This document shows, piece after piece, positions 12,202 through 24,099 of a stretch of DNA of 64,000 nt (positions within the stretch are counted from its first letter, which is position 1; every line of letters begins with the position of its first letter). A program made the translations under genes and the position numbers. A model generated the notes under the pieces. It ran no database searches. It was not told the origin of the DNA and saw only the letters and a program-made list of their open reading frames with translations. The DNA lies in contig OY759219.1 in assembly GCA_963662175.1 (NCBI GenBank), positions 47,112,675 to 47,176,674 of the forward strand, written 5' to 3'. The stretch is from Aradus depressus (lineage: Eukaryota > Arthropoda > Insecta > Hemiptera > Aradidae).

Positions 12202-12347
12202 CTAGTCAACAAATAATAATAATATCAAACCGCAACCACATAAAATAGCTTATAAATAATCATGTAATACTTCTTCAATTTTGGAATAGAAGCAAAAATA
12301 AGATGAATAATAATTATTATAAAAATAGAATAGTTATGCAGCTCAAG

Positions 12348-12450
12348 GTTGTTTCACCTCGCAGATAAAAAACCAAAGGGCTCGGTCGGGTTTTGAACCC
12401 GCGATCTTGAGCTCAGTAAGCAAGCTGCCTTTTGCTACCGGAACCCTCAC
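12348..12450 (-). repeat. SINE head fragment
   Basis: Only the tRNA-like head: gttttgaacccgcgatcttg and the A-box side near 12440. Lies in the intron upstream of ANKRD26-like exon 4. Confidence 0.7.
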
Positions 12451-12799
12451 ATCAAACACATATTTCAGAGTATCTTGGTTACAGTACAATGTAAAAACGC
12501 AATATTCGTTTCGATCCGGATAAAAGGAATATAACTTTTAAAAAAAGGGCCGATAAAATACATTTTTTTTGCGATTCTCAAATTACACGTCATAAATAGA
12601 ATGTATGACGTAGGTACTATAAAAGGATAATCTTGAAAATATTTTTTCATTGAAAAAAATAAATAAAAACTCAAATTGGAACTTTTAAGAATTGTTTCTA
12701 ATTCCAATTTTGAGTGAGAAATATTGACAAAAATATTTTTACATTAGTCTCCTGAAAACACACCACCGACAATATAAAAACATTTCAACTTTTCTTTTT

Positions 12800-13035
12800 C
12801 CAACCCGGCCGAGGCCCTTACGTTGTCATCAAGGAGGTGGAAAAAACGTTGAGCATGCCGTTCTTCGGATGGGATGTTGAGCGATGGTTCCATGCCTGTG
12901 CCATGGTACTCGTTAAAGAACCCTACCCTGGGTGAATGAATCTAGGTAGGCAACATTTAGGACTCCCATAGTAAAGTCGGGCTCCTGTTCACCAGAGCGC
13001 CGCTCTAGAAGTGGACCTCGTAACTAAAGCCCGGG
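12800..13035 (+). repeat. SINE copy, head and tail truncated
   Basis: Body from ccggccgaggcccttac through atgccgttcttcggatggg to aaagcccgggca; lacks A-box and tail. Confidence 0.8.
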
Positions 13036-13472
13036 CAAGTATCTTTTTCACTCTGACCAGCCCAATAAAATAGACGGAGGATTGAGACTTAGTGTGAGAA
13101 CATATTTTATGAGTAGCTAACTGCTGATAAAATATGCCATTAATTCTATGATAGGGCATTTTTCACTTTCTTATTTGGCTAGACTATCCTTTACGCTATT
13201 TCTGTACAAATGGTTCATTCTTTATTCTCTCTAAAATTAACTATTCGAAGAAGAAAAAAAAAAAAAACTGGTTGTTCTGCAAGTTTTTGAACTCTTCCGC
13301 GAGCCGTAGTTTGGCCAAACCTGACCTGGTCTCATACAGGCCACCTGTGGAGGGTACAACAGCAGTGAAGAGCAGGTGGTCGCCATCTAGAACCGCGTCA
13401 TATCTGCCTCGCTACAATTTTCTTTCAGCTGATTAATATTAAAATAATAATAAATAGTAAAACGTAAGATAC

Positions 13473-13674
13473 CGTTAGTGTCGACAGCTTCCAGAGAGGC
13501 GCCACTGTCGAGAAGCACCTTGATGATAGAGCCAAGCCCATTGCGGGCGGCCAGCATGAGGGGGGTTCTGTTCTCTCTGTCGGGAGCCTCCAGACTAGAG
13601 CCGTGCCGGATCAACAGTTCCACCATCTCGCGGTGGTCGGAGGAGGTGGCCAAGTGGATAGGGAACTCTCCAGT
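13473..13674 (-). CDS. ANKRD26-like gene, exon 3
   Basis: 202 bp, entered in phase 0 and leaving one base. Acceptor ttgcag precedes ACTGGAGAG; donor GTATCT. It encodes two ankyrin repeats: GEFPIHLATSSDHREMVELL and NRTPLMLAARNGLGSIIKVL. The last base plus the first two of exon 4 make Gly, giving a canonical ankyrin turn 'NGWTAEDYA' across the junction. Confidence 0.86.
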
Positions 13675-14059
13675 CTGCAAACAACAGAGACTCTGGTCAG
13701 ACCACACCTCTCAAGCGACATGGACTAGCCTGGTTACCCAGCGTTCCCCGGGGTTTCTGTTATACCACTTTACGTGAAGCTGAGTGCGATATCCGGACAA
13801 ATGATAAAAACCTTATCACTCCTTCTATCCTCATGGGGGATTAGGAAGAAGGGCTCGATTTAAATATCCGTAATGTATGTATCAACACAATATTTTGTAT
13901 GAGGATTCAGATTTCCCTGTTTAGGACAGATATTAATTGTCAACCAAATTGATAAATTGGTTAGAGAGGGAGAGCAAAAACTTAGTTAACTCGGACAGGA
14001 GAAGAAAATTGTCAGAGGTCGCATTGCGAAAGATAATTTGAAGTGGATACTTACATAAA

Positions 14060-14426
14060 ACAGTCCTGAGACAGGTCGTCACATCTGTGAGTGAAACCTG
14101 GGTCCTGACTAGGAGGGACGAAGTCTTGCTCAATACATGGAGGATACGGACGAATAGGGAGCTGAGGGAGCCCGGACCTGGTGGCCTTAGTGAAGCAGGG
14201 GCGGCTGCGATGGATGGGTCATTCACAGAGGATGGAGCCAGACAGATTGCCGAGGAGGATACTGGAGGGACACCCGGGAGGACAAAGAAGAAGAGGTAGA
14301 CCCCGCTTATGCTGGCTGGAGGACGACCTCAGAACGATGGGTATGAGAAGATGGAGACGGGAGGCCGAGGATAGACAAGAATGGCGGAAGATCGTTGCGG
14401 AGGCACAGGTTCTACAAGGACCATAG
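14060..14426 (+). pseudogene. LINE reverse transcriptase C-terminal fragment (RTE/CR1-like)
   Basis: Antisense to the ANKRD26-like gene, in the intron after exon 2. Encodes the familiar LINE C-terminal block: TVLRQVVTSVSETWVLTRRD in one frame, then after a frame change near 14150-14185 GRLRWMGHSQRMEPDRLPRR, GRPRLCWLEDDLRTMG and EWRKIVAEAQVLQG to a stop at 14424-14426. The stop lies about 20 bases from the exon 2 splice donor. Confidence 0.85.
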
Positions 14427-14450
14427 CGCCAGGGAAAGTAAAGTACTTAC

Positions 14451-14624
14451 ATTGTTGGGAGAGTTGATGTTGACACCTTCTTTAAGTAAAAGTGCAGCAA
14501 TATTATAGAATCCAGACTTAGCTGCAATATGCAATCCAGTGTTACCAACTTTATCTGTAGACTTAATATCCACACCACATTCAATGAGCAGGTTGGTACA
14601 GTCTTTCTGACCACATTCTACTGC
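14451..14624 (-). CDS. ANKRD26-like gene, exon 2
   Basis: 174 bp (58 codons), phase 0 in and out. The acceptor is the cag just above 14624; the donor GTAAGT is complementary to 14445-14450. It continues exon 1 in frame (FLK then AVECGQKDCTNLLIECG) and carries ankyrin repeats (GNTGLHIAAKSGFYNIAALL). The splice-joined repeats keep ankyrin spacing, which supports the exon boundaries. Confidence 0.85.
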
Positions 14625-14639
14625 CTGCAACATTTATCA

Positions 14640-15548
14640 ACAAATTAATCAAAATATAACAATTTCCAACGGCTAAACATTACTCTTCTATCTTGAAAAA
14701 AGGCTCTCATAAAAAAATAGATACAATTTTGACAAAAAAATAAAATGCAACTAAAAGTGTCAGAGGAAACCCTCTTATAACCAAGATATACCTAAAAGTT
14801 GTGTTGCGTATACAAAACAAAAGAACTTTTTAACAGAGTTCCTTCAGAGATATCCTATAAGGTCTTTCAGAATTACTTATGTTCAATATTTACATTACTA
14901 TATCAATATATATACATATATAATTAGATATTTATTTACTGTTTTTTCTCTATCTTTCACAAATTGTGGCCTGAGGAAAGGGTGTAACAATGTCCAGAAA
15001 TATCGCAATGAAAGAAGAAACTTTTGACAGAATTATAAATATACAATTCGTACTATAATTTAAAAAATATAAATATAAATAAATATACAATTTATCTTAT
15101 ATTATTTATCTATTTCCTTTTACTTTTACATCTTGTTAAATCTTATGTGAGTCTGATTCTATGAACTAATTACTTTTTATGCATTTAATTTGTAAGCTAT
15201 CTAAGATATAATTTTTTTACTATTATCGATATTACTAATCACACGTCTGACCCTAAATATATCTAATTTGTAAGCTATTTGAGGTGTATACATTCTTATG
15301 CATAATCCAATTACATGTTATGGTTAAACGGATACAAATACTATAACATTATGTTGCTACGTACGCTTTATGTACTTAATTTATAAACTATCTGCAGTGT
15401 ATTTGTTTACTAGTTCTGTTATTACTAATCACATGTGTGTCTGTTGTTAAACTGTTTATGTATCTAATTTATAATTCATGCCGAACATGTTATGGTTAAA
15501 CGGTAATATATATATTGTAATGAAATAAGTGATATGAAAATAGAGTAC
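14640..15548. other. Intron DNA between exons 2 and 1
   Basis: AT-rich with internal near-repeats of 'atctaatttgtaagctat' (about 15187-15460). A possible hammerhead-like segment is near 14971-15003. No exon seen. Confidence 0.5.
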
Positions 15549-15953
15549 CTTAAGGAAGGGTGTTAGGCCGTCGCTATCACAAACAGTTAGAGATGAGTTG
15601 TTATTGATAAGGTACCAAGCCACTTCAGTGTGTCCCTGCGATACGGCCAAATGTAGACATGTTCTGTTCATCCAATCCACTGAATTTATATCTAATTTCT
15701 TGGAATGAAGTTTAACTTTGTCTAATTGTCCAAACCATGAAGCTTTGTGCAGTTTAGATAGATTCTTATCTTTACCGCTGACATCAATGATATATCCAGA
15801 ACCTTGTTGCAGTCCAATAATGTGTTCATCGTCACTTGTTATTTTCTGTCCTGACGGATTGGTTATTTCAACAGAAATGGGCGGGTTCACTCCCTGTTTG
15901 CTATCCTTCTTCTCGTCTTTCTTACCTTTAACAAAGCTGAACACTTTCTTCAT
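15549..15953 (-). CDS. ANKRD26-like ankyrin-repeat protein, exon 1 (start codon)
   Basis: First coding exon of a gene running leftward through six further exons. It encodes 135 residues: a basic N-terminus (MKKVFSFVKGKKDEKK), a linker, then ankyrin repeats from about residue 63 (KLHKASWFGQLDKVK, NRTCLHLAVSQGHTEVAWYL). A donor (GTACTC) follows the Lys codon at 15549. I chose the ATG at 15951-15953 over the in-frame ATG at 16022 because the MKK-hydrophobic-F start followed by 'KLHKA ... NRT.LHLA..GH.EV' recalls vertebrate ANKRD26 (remembered family pattern, not searched), and it has A at -3. ANKRD26-type proteins are ankyrin plus coiled-coil scaffolds associated with membrane or centriole; that function is inferred. 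The coiled-coil part, if present, would lie beyond the left edge. Confidence 0.82.
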
Positions 15954-16679
15954 GATATATTTATTATTATAAATATCATATAAAACACTTCCTTCAACGA
16001 TACATACTAGGGAAGATCTCAATCTAATGTAATATTATGAATTAAAGATCTTTCAAGATGAAGGAACATGAATGGACCACAAAGAAAATCAATACCCATT
16101 AACTAAAGAAGGGAAAAGATGCCGGTCAGTATTTAAGTTATATTTCTATCCTATGTCGTTGATATTACATGAGCTTAACCAACAAAAATGTCGGTTAATA
16201 ATGTAAACGTTACTCAAACAACAAGAAAACATAATTAACTACAACTCAACAAAACAAATACAAATGGCTAAAAATCCTGCGCCATTCGTCCACTGCCTAC
16301 TATATCAAACGCTAAAATTAATATAATATGTTTATCCAAAATTACACCTATATTCAGAAACAAACAATATCTAAAGGTATATAATATTTTCAAAAATTTT
16401 ATACATTTATTAGATTAGTTTCTGAATATAATCAGTACGTAGTTTTGATGATTCACAATTGCAGGAAAAATAATACACTTGAAAAATGTTGAAAGAAGGT
16501 ATTGTCTTAGCAATTAGATCATCTTGCATTGTGCTAAATATTAAACGCATGTGATTATTAAATACTATAGGTTTCACATAAATAGCTTGTTGTGTTCTTC
16601 ATCCTTGGCCCAAGATCTTAACAACTGTAGGCAAGCGCTCTTTGTGCCACCGGCCGCTCTCTTCTATTATCATGACAAT
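15954..16679. promoter_or_regulatory. Upstream region of the ANKRD26-like gene
   Basis: Should contain the 5' UTR and promoter of the minus-strand gene by position. AT-rich; I see no convincing TATA box or initiator and no upstream exon. Confidence 0.3.
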
Positions 16680-16935
16680 ATAAATTCATCCGTGAATCAC
16701 CGGCAATGTACTTCCCCAGAACGCATTAATCAGTTAACTTTTCGCTCCCCTTCTAAAGCCAGCCAACCGTTTGCGCTAATATTGAACAGTTGACTTACAT
16801 AGGACTCCAAAATCCTCATACTAAATTTTGTGTCAATAAACTTATTAAAACGCATATCGCTGAAATTTGACAGATTATGTAATTATTGGGTATTGATTTT
16901 AATTATGCAATTTCATGTCGATACGTTCAATACAT
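16680..16935 (+). repeat. Dispersed repeat family, copy 1
   Basis: Shares 'aatcaccggcaatgtacttc', 'cccagaacgcattaatcagt', 'gtttgcgctaatattgaaca' and a 'tatcgctgaaatttgacaga' module with 51.1 and 52.1 kb. The hAT remnant follows directly. Confidence 0.75.
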
Positions 16936-16974
16936 CGTTTTTTTAATTTGAGCCTCCCCCTTAGAAACCTATGG

Positions 16975-17947
16975 TGCAGGGTGTGCAGCGCACACGGGCG
17001 CAGGGTCTCAGGGGGCGCGGAGCGCCGCTTGCGAACTTTCAAAGATGCGTCGCTGTCGGCGCCGGCGCTCTCAAACACCCTGCGCCCATGTAGTGGCCGA
17101 CGCCGGGCGCGGTAGCTGTGGCGGTAGCAAAGCAAGGCGACCCACGAGCGCGCGAGCAGCTCCTTACTCTACACAATAACTTTTGTTTCAACGTGAAATC
17201 AACCTTAAAACAGATCATCAAAGATTGAAGTTGAAGTAAGAGAACACTTTCTGGTTTTTTTTTCCTATTACAGACACTACTGGTCAAGGCTTAACTGAAT
17301 TTTTGTTAGATTGTTTAATCTCAATCGAAATTGACATACAAGATATGCGTGGCCAAGGTTACTATAATGGGGCAAACATGAAAGGGGAAAATATAGGTCT
17401 ACAAAAACGAATTATAGACTTAAACCCGCGCGCATTTTATGTACCTTGTTCAGCACACAGCCTAAATTTGGTAGTGAATGGCTCTGCTTCATTAGATATT
17501 GTCAAGTTCATTAGATATTGTCAATTTCTTTTCAATTGTGCAAGAATTGTATGTTTTCTTTTGTGCGTCAACAGCACGTTGACAAATACTTGCCAAGGAA
17601 GTTCCAACTTTAAGTCTAAAACCACTCTCAAATACTCGATGGGAGAGCAGGGTTGAAGCTGTAAAAGCTCTACGTTTTAATCTGGGAAAAGTGTATGATG
17701 CCTTGTTTACCATATATTCCAATAGGAGCAAAGATGCTGTCAAGAAATATGGCAAATTCATTACTGGCAAAAATTAAGTCGTTTAAATTCATCTGCTCTC
17801 ATCAGACATCATTTAAAATTGCACCATTTGCACCCGAATTTCCGTTTGAAAATATAACTGTAAGTAATCCATTTTGACCGCGCGCCTACTAGAGGGCGCC
17901 AGGGTGTTGATTGCACACGGGCGCTACATGGGCTAGAGCCGCCTCTG
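16975..17947 (+). pseudogene. hAT-type transposase remnant (DUF4371/ZMYM1-like)
   Basis: At 17303-17510 the frame encodes DMRGQGYYNGANMKG and NPRAFYVPCSAHSLNLVV, the hallmark block of this hAT transposase group. Coding similarity then moves to another frame (about 17540-17730: PLSNTRWESRVEAVKAL, KVYDALFTIYSNRSKDA), so it is frameshifted and incomplete. A GC-rich 5' stretch (16970-17160) begins CAGGGTGTGCAGCGC. The right end (to 17947), read in reverse, is CAGAGGCGGCTCTAG, a typical hAT terminus. I did not find a matching 8-bp duplication. Confidence 0.75.
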
Positions 17948-18186
17948 CCACTATGTCCCTCATTTCTGAGAAAAATAGAAAACAAAAATACTTGACTTCA
18001 TGCTTCAAAATATTTTTTACTATAAAACTAAATAATAGGTACAATTTACGGAATGTGTTCTTTAGGAACTTTGGTTATCATTTCAGTCATTATTTAAAGT
18101 AAAATATATAGTTATTGTTTAGCTGATAATCGTTCAGCTATTTGACTGAAATTTTTCATAAAGCCCTTATATAATATTATTTCCTC

Positions 18187-18436
18187 ACCTGGCCGAGGCC
18201 CTTAGTTTATTTTATCTGGGAGATGAGGAAACCTTGAGCATGCCGTCCTTCGGATGGGACATGAAGCGATGGTGCCGAGCCTGTGCGATGTCAGGTACTC
18301 TCCTACCCTAAATTGATAACAATTTAGGGTAGGCAAAATTTAGGACTCTCATAGTAGAGTCGAGTTCATGATCACCAGAATGACAAAAGAGAGCTCTGGT
18401 AGAAGGCGATACAATCTTGTAGTTACAGACCGGGCA
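18187..18436 (+). repeat. SINE copy, 5'-truncated
   Basis: Body from ctggccgaggcccttag to the cgggca near 18435, with several substitutions. No tail repeat. Confidence 0.8.
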
Positions 18437-18439
18437 ATA

Positions 18440-19479
18440 GGTTAGTCGCAGAATCAGATAACCTTGTTGAAACCTTCCAATAAGTTTACCCTGTTATTAT
18501 TATTTTTTTTTATGTGAAGTTTAAATTAAATTAATAATGGATGGGAAAGATAAGAAAAGATAAATATCGTGTAATTTCAATAAGGAGAAGAAGGGGATGT
18601 TGATAAGTTTGATTAGGAGAATCGATTGATTTTTTATCATCAAAAATATGAACACATAAGGCGGCAGTTCGGGAGAAAATAACTTGAAGCTTCCTAAACT
18701 TGTTGGGTCAGTACATAATAAATCTATTTATTGAATTTATGCCGTTGGCCATTGTGGCTTTGAAATAAAGGTTCCATGTTACATTTCATTTCAGTGGATT
18801 TGAATTGCTGTCAAATGTTGATTTCGTTGTCTCTTTCAAATGACATATCCTCTCGATTTTTATATTGCCTTTTTTTGTTATTTCACAGTACAACTTTGGA
18901 ATATTTTCTTCCATATTGTGAAGAGGCAGGGATGCTGTAATGCTTCGAGACTATTCAATTTTGACAAAAAATATGGCATGAAACAGTTAAGGCAAAGAAA
19001 TAGACTGTATGGCATTAGCAAATATGATATCCCCACAAATGGTCAATGTCTAATTAGTGAGCCAATATCTCTGCCAAAAAATAACATATATTAATTTGAA
19101 TAATTCGAATGTAATCCAGTATTATATATCAAAATATTTACTGCCTAAGCAATTCAATTGTAATTACTTGTTTCATAATATTCGAAGTCAATGCATGTCA
19201 TTTATGTTACAGAACCTTAGTGGGTTACAAATGATGGAGAAATAATTGAAAATAATGCGAAAGCTCAAATAACTTATGAAAGTGTTTCCAATTCCATTGT
19301 AGAAACCAATTTTACTATATGAAAAGGAATTTATTAAGTATGGAGAATATTTGGAAATAAATAACTTTCTGCTATTGTTCTCAAATTCCACCCCTTATAT
19401 TGCTGTATAATGGAGAATAAAAGTTCCACGAATGTCAGATCCTCTCATGTATGAAGAGAATGGGTAGATAACCGAAGCT
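18440..19479. other. Unassigned AT-rich DNA
   Basis: No gene or known repeat recognised. Left boundary of the satellite complex lies at about 19480. Confidence 0.5.
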
Positions 19480-22400
19480 GAATTTAAAAATCCCAATAAC
19501 TGCCGATGTAATGAATGTATCAACATCAAATTTCGTATTTAAAATTAACATTCACGGAGGACAGAACCAGTCAAATTTCAGCGATATCGGCCGAAGGGAG
19601 GGGGGAGTTCCGGGATGGGGGCTCAATTCAAAAATCCCAATAACTGCCCATCTTATGAATGTATCGACATCAAATTTCGTATTTAAAACTAAAATCCACT
19701 TAGGACATAACCAGTCAAATTGCAGCGATATCAGCCGAAGGGAGGGGGGAGTTCCGAGGTGGGGGCTCAATTCAAAAATCCCAATAACTGCCGTTGTGAT
19801 GAATGTATCGACATCAAATTTCGTATTTAAAACTAAAATCCACTTAGGACATAACCAGTCAAATTTCAGCGATATCGGCTGAGGGGAGGGAGGAGTTCCG
19901 GGGGGGGGGGGGGGGGGGGGGGCTCAGTTCAATAATCCACATCCTCCCTTCCGTTCGCAATTTTGTGACGTCGAACACTTTTTTTTCTATTTGGTCTTCA
20001 AGAATACTACATATGAAATTTAATGACAATCCGACCATTAATTAATGAGTTAGCACTATTTTTATGCTATGCCCCCCCCTACAACCCCCCCTCCCGTTCG
20101 AAAATTTGGGGCGCCACATAGCCTATTATTCAATCGGTCTTGAAAGGATGCTACATGTGAAGTTTCATGAATATCCGTCCAGCCGTTTGGGCGTGATGCT
20201 GGAACAAACATACAAACAAACCCCGTTTCAGTATAGAGGTATAGAAACCGGTGGAAGAGAATGGGTAGATAAGCGAATCTGAATTTAAAAATCCCAATAA
20301 CTGCCGATGTAATGAATGTATCAACATCAAATTTCGTATTTAAAATTAACATTCACGGAGGACATAACCAGTCAAATTTCAGCGATATCGGCCAAGGGGA
20401 GGGGGGTGTTCTGGGGTGGGGGCTCAATTCAAAAATACCAATAACTGCCGATGTAATGAATGTATCGACATCAAATATCGTATTTAAAACTAAAATCCAT
20501 GTAGGACATAACCAGTCAAATTTAAGCGATATCGGCCGAAAGGAGGGGGGAGTTCTAGGGTGGGGGCTCAATTCAAGAATCCCAATAACGGCCGATGTAA
20601 TGAATGTATCGACATCAAATTTCGTATTTAAAATTAACATTCACGGAGGACATAACCAGTCAAATTTAAGCGATATCGGCCGAAAGGAGGGGGGAGTTTT
20701 AGGGTGGGGGCTCAATTCAAGAATCCCAATAACGGCCGATGTAATGAATGTATCGACATCAAATTTCGTATTTAAAACTAAAATGCACTTTGGACAAAAC
20801 CAGTTTAATTTCAGCGATATCGGCTAAGGGGAGGGGGGAGTTCCGGGGGGGGGGGGCTCAGTTCAAAAATCCAAAACCCCCCTCCCGTTCACAATTTTGT
20901 GACGTCACACACATTTTTTTTTGTTTATTTGGCCTTTTGGAATACGATATATGAAATTTCATAACAATCCGACCATTAATTCATGAGTTAGCAATATTTT
21001 TATGCTTAGCCCCCCCTTACAACCCCCCCTCCCGTTCGAAATATTTGGACGCCACATAGCCTATTATTCAATCGGTCTCGAAAGGATGCTACATGTGAAG
21101 TTCATGAATATCCGTCCAGCCGTTTGGCCGTGATGCTGGAACAAACATACAAACAAACCCCGTTTTGGCATAGAAGTATAGAAGCCGGTGTTGAAGAATG
21201 GGTAGATAAGCGAATCTGAATTTAAAAATCCCAATAACTGCCGATGTAATGAACGTATCAACGTCAAATTTTGTATTTAAAATTAACATTCACGGAGGAC
21301 ATAACCAATAAAATTTCAGCGATATCGGCCGAGAGGAGGGGGGAGTTCTGGGGTGGGGGCTCAATTCAAAAATACCAATAACTGCCGATGTAATGAATGT
21401 ATCAACATCAAATTTCGTATTTAAAATTAACATTCACGCAGGACATAACCAGTCAAATTTAATCGATATCGGCCGAAAGGAGGGGGAAGTTCTAGGGTGG
21501 GCGCTCAATTCAAGAATCCCAATAACGGCCGATGTAATGAATGTATCGACATCAAATTTCGTATTTAAAACTAAAATGCACTTAGGACAAAACCAGTTTA
21601 ATTTCAGCGATATCGGCTAAGGGGAGGGGGGGAGTTCCGGGGAGGGGGATCCGTTCAAAAATCCAAAAACCCCCTCCCGTTCACAATTTTGTGACGTCAC
21701 ACACATTTTTTTTTGTTTATTTGGCCTTTTGGAATACGACATATGAAATTTCATGACAATCCGACCATTAATTCATGAGTTAGCAATATTTTTATGCTTA
21801 GCCCCCCCTTACAACCCCCCCTCCCGTTCGAAATTTTGGGACGCCACATAGCCTATTATTCAATCGGTCTCGAAAGGATGCTACATGTGAAGTTTCATGA
21901 ATATCCGTCCAGCTGTTTGGCCGTGATGCTGGAACAAACATACAAACAAACCCCGTTTTGGCATAGAAGTATAGAAGCCGGTGTTGAAGAATGGGTAGAT
22001 AAGCGAATCTGAATTTAAAAATCCCAATAACTGCCGATGTAATGAACGTATCAACGTCAAATTTTGTATTTAAAATTAACATTCACGGAGACCATTAATT
22101 CATGAGTTAGCAATATTTTTATGCTTAGCCCCCCCTTACAACCCCCCCTCCCGTTCGAAATATTTGGACGCCACATAGCCTATTATTCAATCGGTCTCGA
22201 AAGGATGCTACATGTGAAGTTCATGAATATCCGTCCAGCCGTTTGGCCGTGATGCTGGAACAAACATACAAACAAACCCCGTTTTGGCATAGAAGTATAG
22301 AAGCCGGTGTTGAAGAATGGGTAGATAAGCGAATCTGAATTTAAAAATCCCAATAACTGCCGATGTAATGAACGTATCAACGTCAAATTTTGTATTTAAA

Positions 22401-24098
22401 ATTAACATTCACAGAGGACATAACCAATAAAATTTCAGCGATATCGGCCGAGAGGAGGGGGGAGTTCTGGGGTGGGGGCTCAATTCAAAAATACCAATAA
22501 CTGCCGATGTAATGAATGTATCAACATCAAATTTCGTATTTAAAATTAACATTCCCGCAGGACATAACCAGTCAAATTTAATCGATATCGGCCGAAAGGA
22601 GGGGGAAGTTCTAGGGTGGGCGCTCAATTCAAGAATCCCAATAACGGCCGATGTAATGAATGTATCGACATCAAATTTCGTATTTAAAACTAAAATGCAC
22701 TTAGGACAAAACCAGTTTAATTTCAGCGATATCGGCTAAGGGGAGGGGGGGAGTTCCGGGGAGGGGGATCCGTTCAAAAATCCAAAAACCCCCTCCCGTT
22801 CACAATTTTGTGACGTCACACACATTTTTTTTTTGTTTATTTGGCCTTTTGGAATACGACATATGAAATTTCATGACAATCCGACCATTAATTCATGAGT
22901 TAGCAATATTTTTATGCTTAGCCCCTCCTTACAACCCCCCCTCCCGTTCGAAATTTTGGGACGCCACATAGCCTATTATTCAATCGGTCTCGAAAGGATG
23001 CTACATGTGAAGTTTCATGAATATCCGTCCAGCTGTTTGGCCGTGATGCTGGAACAAACATACAAACAAACCCCGTTTTGGCATAGAAGTATAGAAGCCG
23101 GTGTTGAAGAATGGGTAGATAAGCGAATCTGAATTTAAAAATCCCAATAACTGCCGATGTAATGAACGTATCAACGTCAAATTTTGTATTTAAAATTAAC
23201 ATTCACGGAGGACATAACCAGTCAAATTTCAGCGATATCGGCCGAGAGGAGGGGGGAGTTCTGGGGTGGGGGCTCAATTCAAAAATACCAATAACTGCCG
23301 ATGTAATGAATGTATCAACATCAAATTTCGTATTTAAAATTAACATTCACGCAGGACATAACCAGTCAAATTTAATCGATATCGGCCGAAAGGAGGGGGA
23401 AGTTCTAGGGTGGGGGCTCAATTCAAGAATCCCAATAACGGCCGATGTAATGAATGTATCGACATCAAACTTCGTATTTAAAACTAAAATGCACTTAGGA
23501 CAAAACCAGTTTAATTTCAGCGATATCGGCTAGGTGGAGGGGGGGAGTTCCGGGGAGGGGGATCCGTTCAAAAATCCAAAAAACCCTTCCCGTTCACAAT
23601 TTTGTGACGTCACACACATTTTTTTTTGTTTATTTGGCCTTTTGGAATACGACATATGAAATTTCATGACAATCCGACCATTAATTCATGAGTTAGCAAT
23701 ATTTTTATGCTTAGCCCCCCCTTACAACCCCCCCTCCCGTTCGAAATATTTGGACGCCACATAGCCTATTATTCAATCGGTCTCGAAAGGATGCTACATG
23801 TGAAGTTTCATGAATATCCGTCCAGCCGTTTGGCCGTGATGCTGGAACAAACATACAAACAAACCCCGTTTTGGCATAGAAGTATAGAAGCCGGTGTTGA
23901 AGAATGGGTAGATAAGCGAATCTGAATTTAAAAATCCCAATAACTGCTGATGTAATGAACGTATCAACGTCAAATTTCGTATTTGAAATTAACTATCACG
24001 GAGGACATAACCAGTCAAATTTCAGCGATATCGGCCGAGAGGAGGGGGGAGTTTTAGGTTGGGGGCTCAATTAAAAAATACCGATAACTGTCGATGTA
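19480..24098. repeat. 144-bp satellite with higher-order units
   Basis: Tandem 144-bp units (for example starts at 19493, 19637 and 19781) with the core 'gatgtaatgaatgtatc', 'aaatttcgtatttaaaa', 'cagcgatatcggc' and a G-rich stretch. Because 144 is divisible by three the array shows long false reading frames (48-residue repeats beginning MNVSTSNFVFK). From about 20200 the units are packaged with a transposon-tail segment (ggaacaaacatacaaacaaa) into higher-order repeats. That tail recurs at 20211, 21138, 21931, 22257, 23051 and 23843, so most spacings are about 793 bp. Confidence 0.92.
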
Positions 24099-24099
24099 A

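Noticed and set aside
12465..12707. Minus-strand 80-residue frame in the exon 3-4 intron
   Set aside because: AT-rich, low-complexity composition, no splice link in phase with exons 3 or 4.
13478..13777. Plus-strand 99-residue frame at exon 3
   Set aside because: Antisense shadow of ankyrin exon 3.
19511..23533. Long repetitive plus-strand frames (MNVSTSNFVFK repeats)
   Set aside because: They are the 144-bp satellite read in frame; both strands are open, start sites are inside repeats, and no domain is present.
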